Shown here in pieces: positions 61,157 to 64,000 of a DNA stretch of 64,000 nucleotides. The notes below the pieces were generated by a model. The model did not search any database, had not been told where the DNA came from, and saw nothing but the letters and a program-made list of their open reading frames with translations. Both the position numbers and the translations under genes were made by a program. Source of the stretch: an uncultured Clostridia bacterium (lineage in GTDB: Bacteria > Bacillota > Clostridia > TANB77 > CAG-508); NCBI GenBank assembly GCA_934101145.1, contig CAKOPZ010000001.1, positions 69,670 through 133,669 on the forward strand, read 5' to 3'. Positions within the stretch are counted from its first letter, which is position 1; every line of letters begins with the position of its first letter.

Positions 61157-62383
61157 ATGAGCAATATAGAAAAAAATGAAAACGCAGACATAGAAGCAAA
61201 AAAAACAAGTAAAAGAGAAAAAATAGAAAAAGAAAAAGCTGAACTAAAAAAAGAGATGGCAAAGACAGCAGAAAAGAAATCAAATAAAAAAGAAAATAAA
61301 AATGACCAAACAGAAAATGAAAAGGTTAAAAAAATAATTGAAAAAGCCAAAGAAAATGGCAAAATAACATATGGGGAATTGGCTTCTGAACTTGAAGGAA
61401 CAAACTCAGAAGAAATAGATAAAGTTTTTGACGCTTTTGAGGACTTAGGAGTTGATCTTTTAAATGAAGATATGGAAGAGCCTGATCTAGAAGACCTACA
61501 AGATGTTGAAGAAATTAAATTGGATGACTTAGATATGTCAAATGTAGAAGGTGTTAGTGTTGATGACCCAGTAAGAATGTATCTAAGAGAAATAGGAAAA
61601 ATTCCACTATTAAGTTATGAAGAAGAATTAGACCTTGCAAAAAGAATATTAGATGGAGACGAAGCAGCTGCACAAAAACTTGCAGAATCAAACTTAAGAC
61701 TTGTTGTAAGTATAGCAAAAAAATATGTTGGTAGAGGAATGTTATTCTTAGATCTAATCCAAGAAGGAAACATGGGATTAATAAAAGCTGTTGAAAAATT
61801 TGATTACCATAAGGGATTTAAGTTTAGCACATATGCAACATGGTGGATAAGACAAGCTATAACAAGAGCTATTGCAGATCAAGCAAGAACAATAAGAATT
61901 CCAGTTCATATGGTAGAAACAATAAATAAATTAATTCGTACTTCAAGACATCTATTGCAACAATTAGGACGTGAACCAACCCCAGAAGAAATTGCAAAAG
62001 AGATGGAAATACCAGTAGAAAAGGTTATGGAAATTCAAAAAATTGCTCAAGATCCAGTTTCTCTAGAGACACCTATTGGAGAAGAAGATGATAGCCATTT
62101 AGGAGATTTCATTCCAGATGATGATAGTCCAGCACCACAAGATTCAGCAGCATATACACTACTTAGAGAGCAACTTGAAGAAGTTATGAGTACTTTAACA
62201 CCAAGAGAAGCAAAAGTGTTAAAACTAAGATTTGGACTAGAAGATGGAAAAGCAAGAACTCTTGAAGAAGTAGGAAAAGAATTTCAAGTTACAAGAGAGA
62301 GAATAAGACAAATAGAAGCAAAAGCATTAAGAAAATTAAGACATCCATCACGTTCTAAAAAACTAAGAGATTATATGGGATAA
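61157..62383 (+). CDS. rpoD: RNA polymerase primary sigma factor SigA
   Basis: 408 residues. A lysine/glutamate-rich start (1-70) leads to region 1.1, then region 1.2-2 (DPVRMYLREIGKIPLLSYEEE; NLRLVVSIAKKYVGRGMLFLDLIQEGNMGLIKAVEKFDYHKGFKFSTYATWWIRQAITRAIADQ), region 3 and region 4 (LTPREAKVLKLRFGLEDGKARTLEEVGKEFQVTRERIRQIEAKALRKLR). TAGGGGGTAAG is the ribosome binding site. It forms an operon with dnaG. Confidence 0.98.
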   Translation: MSNIEKNENADIEAKKTSKREKIEKEKAELKKEMAKTAEKKSNKKENKNDQTENEKVKKIIEKAKENGKITYGELASELEGTNSEEIDKVFDAFEDLGVDLLNEDMEEPDLEDLQDVEEIKLDDLDMSNVEGVSVDDPVRMYLREIGKIPLLSYEEELDLAKRILDGDEAAAQKLAESNLRLVVSIAKKYVGRGMLFLDLIQEGNMGLIKAVEKFDYHKGFKFSTYATWWIRQAITRAIADQARTIRIPVHMVETINKLIRTSRHLLQQLGREPTPEEIAKEMEIPVEKVMEIQKIAQDPVSLETPIGEEDDSHLGDFIPDDDSPAPQDSAAYTLLREQLEEVMSTLTPREAKVLKLRFGLEDGKARTLEEVGKEFQVTRERIRQIEAKALRKLRHPSRSKKLRDYMG

Positions 62384-62415
62384 TATATAATAGAGCATTA
62401 CAAATGCTCAAATAG

Positions 62416-62452
62416 CAATAAAATCAAGCAATTTGCTTGATTTTTATTGTAA
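62416..62452 (+). terminator. rpoD terminator
   Basis: AAATCAAGCAA pairs with TTGCTTGATTTTT. Confidence 0.8.
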
Positions 62453-62537
62453 ACTATGGTAAAATTGAATTATTAGTGGAATAGAGAATATAAATAAATT
62501 TCAGTTTATTTGCAATTTATGAAAGGAATGTGAAAAT

Positions 62538-62813
62538 ATGGCTAGTATATTTGCAAAATTGCCTTTAATTAATTTATGGAGCTGGGCAAATGGAGATGAA
62601 TTTACGATTGAAGATGAAAATACTGATTTAACACCAGAACTTGCAAAATCAGATGTAGAAACAGATAGAGAATATACACAGCGTTTTGGCCAAAAAGAAA
62701 ATAGCAAAAAACGTAGCTTTAAAGAAGTAAACAAAGTAAAAGAAGAAGAATTAAATAAATCAGAGACAACTGTAAAAGAGACAGAAAAGTCAAAAGATGA
62801 AAAAGAATTATAG
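62538..62813 (+). CDS. Hypothetical charged protein, 91 residues
   Basis: A hydrophobic start (ASIFAKLPLINLWSWANG), then an acidic and lysine-rich, probably disordered tail (SETTVKETEKSKDEKEL). GAAAGGAATG precedes the ATG. It lies alone between the rpoD terminator and the tRNA-Met promoter. I do not recognise the family. Confidence 0.6.
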   Translation: MASIFAKLPLINLWSWANGDEFTIEDENTDLTPELAKSDVETDREYTQRFGQKENSKKRSFKEVNKVKEEELNKSETTVKETEKSKDEKEL

Positions 62814-62828
62814 ATTGAAAAATTAGTA

Positions 62829-62857
62829 TTGACAAAATGCAATTTTATAGTTATAAT
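62829..62857 (+). promoter_or_regulatory. tRNA-Met promoter
   Basis: TTGACA (62829-62834), 17 bp, TATAAT (62852-62857). Confidence 0.85.
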
Positions 62858-62882
62858 ATTAATTGCATTTTGTTTTTGATAT

Positions 62883-62959
62883 GGCGAGGTAGCTCAGTTG
62901 GCTAGAGCAACTGGTTCATACCCAGTGGGTCGAGAGTTCGAATCTCCCTCTCGCTACCA
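62883..62959 (+). tRNA. Elongator tRNA-Met (CAT)
   Basis: 77 nt: GGCGAGGTAGCTCAGTTGG start, anticodon loop TTCATAC (CAT), T-arm GAGAGTTCGAATCTC, CCA encoded. The acceptor has two G:U pairs. The loop and D-arm fit elongator Met. Confidence 0.93.
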
Positions 62960-62971
62960 AAACAAATATTG

Positions 62972-63008
62972 CTGTAAATAGCTTGTATCTAAGAATACAG
63001 GCTATTTT
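62972..63008 (+). terminator. tRNA-Met terminator
   Basis: AAATAGCTTGTAT pairs with AATACAGGCTATTTT. T-rich sequence follows. Confidence 0.7.
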
Positions 63009-64000
63009 ATTGCTTTTAATCAATTTGTTTTTTACTTAATTTATAAAAATTGATTTTCACTAGAAATATCAAGCTTTTAACGAATTTTTATTTATTTTCT
63101 TTTTTCTTTTTACTAAACAATCAACTAAACAAAAATTAATAAGAATTAAGCTTGTTTAGTTGATGTTTAGTAAACACTATTCAAACTATTGATACACAAG
63201 GGGTTGAGCTAATATAACAATGTAAAACACTATAACTTATAAGTGTGACATTAAATGCTTGTAATTGTTGATATAAAGGCATTTGCAAGCTATCTAAAAT
63301 ATGAATTTTAAAAAGTAAAAAATTATACTTTGAATAAAAAATTCGTTAACCCAATAAAAAGTTTAATTTTCAACGAAATTTTATATATTGTTTAGGTAGC
63401 ATTAGTGATTTACCTTTCATCTTTTTCATTAGTACTGTTGTGAATATTATTTATATAGTACATGTTATCATTTGCAATTAAATTTTAATTACACCTTCTT
63501 GTATAATTATTGTTTTTAGCTTTAAATAATAGTTTTATATTTAAAAATGTAATAGATGAATAGGATTATAAATGATAGTGATAATAAAAAAGAGATTTAT
63601 ATAATTGCCAATTAACGATAGTTTAAGGAAAATATGGCAATTATATATTTTTTTAGTAAAACAATACATCAAAAATGATAAAATGTCATTGACAATGAAA
63701 AGATGTATTGATAAAATATAGAAGAACTGATAGCAAAAAGATAGAATAAAGCCGTAGTACATTGAAAAAGGAATATGAAAGATTTACTCTGATAAATAAA
63801 GATAAGGGAGCAAAGTATTATGGCAATATTTGAGAATAAAAATAAAGCTGTTAGTAAACAATGTGAATAAAAAAGTAAAAATAGTAGAAAATAAGACAAA
63901 TGTAAAAAGAAAGCAAGAAAAACGAAGACTAACTATTAAAAGTCAATAGTCTTTTCTAAAAAAGTCAAAAGATAATTAGTACATTGAAAAACGCATGACA
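63009..64000. other. About 1 kb without a convincing gene
   Basis: AT-rich, with stops in all frames. It holds a 21-22-bp inverted repeat (63111-63171: TACTAAACAATCAACTAAACAA and its complement with one base missing). Two copies of TAGTACATTGAAAAA occur at about 63754 and 63977. One short frame (ATG at 63830 region, MAIFENKNKAVSKQC) has a fair GGGAG site but ends after 16 codons. The last repeat resembles leader sequence seen near rRNA genes, so an rRNA operon could lie beyond the edge, which is a guess. Confidence 0.4.

Noticed and set aside
63820..63880. A 16-codon frame beginning MAIFENKNK
   Set aside because: Too short and isolated to call, although GGGAG precedes it. It is mentioned in the gene-free region.

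Overview
The window is about 64 kb of very AT-rich DNA (roughly 30% GC by eye) from an anaerobic, spore-forming Clostridia-type Firmicute. Evidence for this: ctsR-mcsA-mcsB-clpC and hrcA-grpE-dnaK-dnaJ heat-shock operons, an alpha/beta SASP, a YyaC-type spore protein, a SpoIVFA/SpoIVFB-like M23-M50 pair, pyruvate formate-lyase with its activase, class III ribonucleotide reductase and rubrerythrin. Strong Shine-Dalgarno sites and intrinsic terminators are present throughout, and convergent genes often share one terminator. No genus can be assigned from this alone.

Layout. 1-3 kb: rpsT, hpf, SASP and HAD phosphatase. 3.1-7.8 kb: CtsR-controlled stress operon. 7.9-14.5 kb: cysteine desulfurase, split TSUP permease, metK, an SSB-like protein and small unknown proteins. 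14.6-17.4 kb: scpB, proS, DUF4364. 17.8-26.9 kb: membrane J-protein, diaminopentanoate-dehydrogenase-like enzyme, ABC exporter, trmB, mscS, a two-component system and a Crp/Fnr regulator. 27-32 kb: nrdD and sporulation proteases. 32-40.7 kb: rpsF-ssb-rpsR, patatin, znuACB, trpS, obgE, lexA. 40.7-42.1 kb: an IS3-family element. 42.1-46.9 kb: mreB, tetR plus acyl-CoA synthetase, unknown. 46.9-48.2 kb: a type III toxin-antitoxin locus and two tRNAs. 48.3-53.2 kb: hrcA-grpE-dnaK-dnaJ. 53.2-62.8 kb: pflA/pflB, rubrerythrin, dut, carD, dnaG, rpoD. 62.9 kb: tRNA-Met, then about 1 kb with no convincing gene.

The most unusual observation is a recoding pattern. Four genes (a membrane J-domain protein, an ABC-2 permease, an M23 peptidase with two sites, and hrcA) are each interrupted by an apparent +1 frameshift. 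All five breaks lie exactly at an in-frame CGG codon, and in every case skipping the C so that the next codon is GGN restores a full-length family-like protein. By my manual reading of both strands, CGG occurs in frame nowhere else in any gene here, apart from one near the 3' end of pflA where the same shift also gives a plausible C-terminus. Out-of-frame CGG is common in the same genes, and CGT, CGA and CGC are used. This looks like an unassigned CGG codon acting as a +1 frameshift signal, or as a four-base CGGN codon, rather than random error. Raw reads, proteomics and a genome-wide codon scan would decide.

Other points of interest: an McsB whose nucleotide-binding arginines and a catalytic glutamate are replaced (possible pseudokinase); an IS3 element inserted inside an intrinsic terminator that can be rebuilt exactly; two families of structured interspersed repeats; a duplicated tRNA-Tyr tail; two candidate small RNAs; and two variant CIRCE elements ahead of hrcA.
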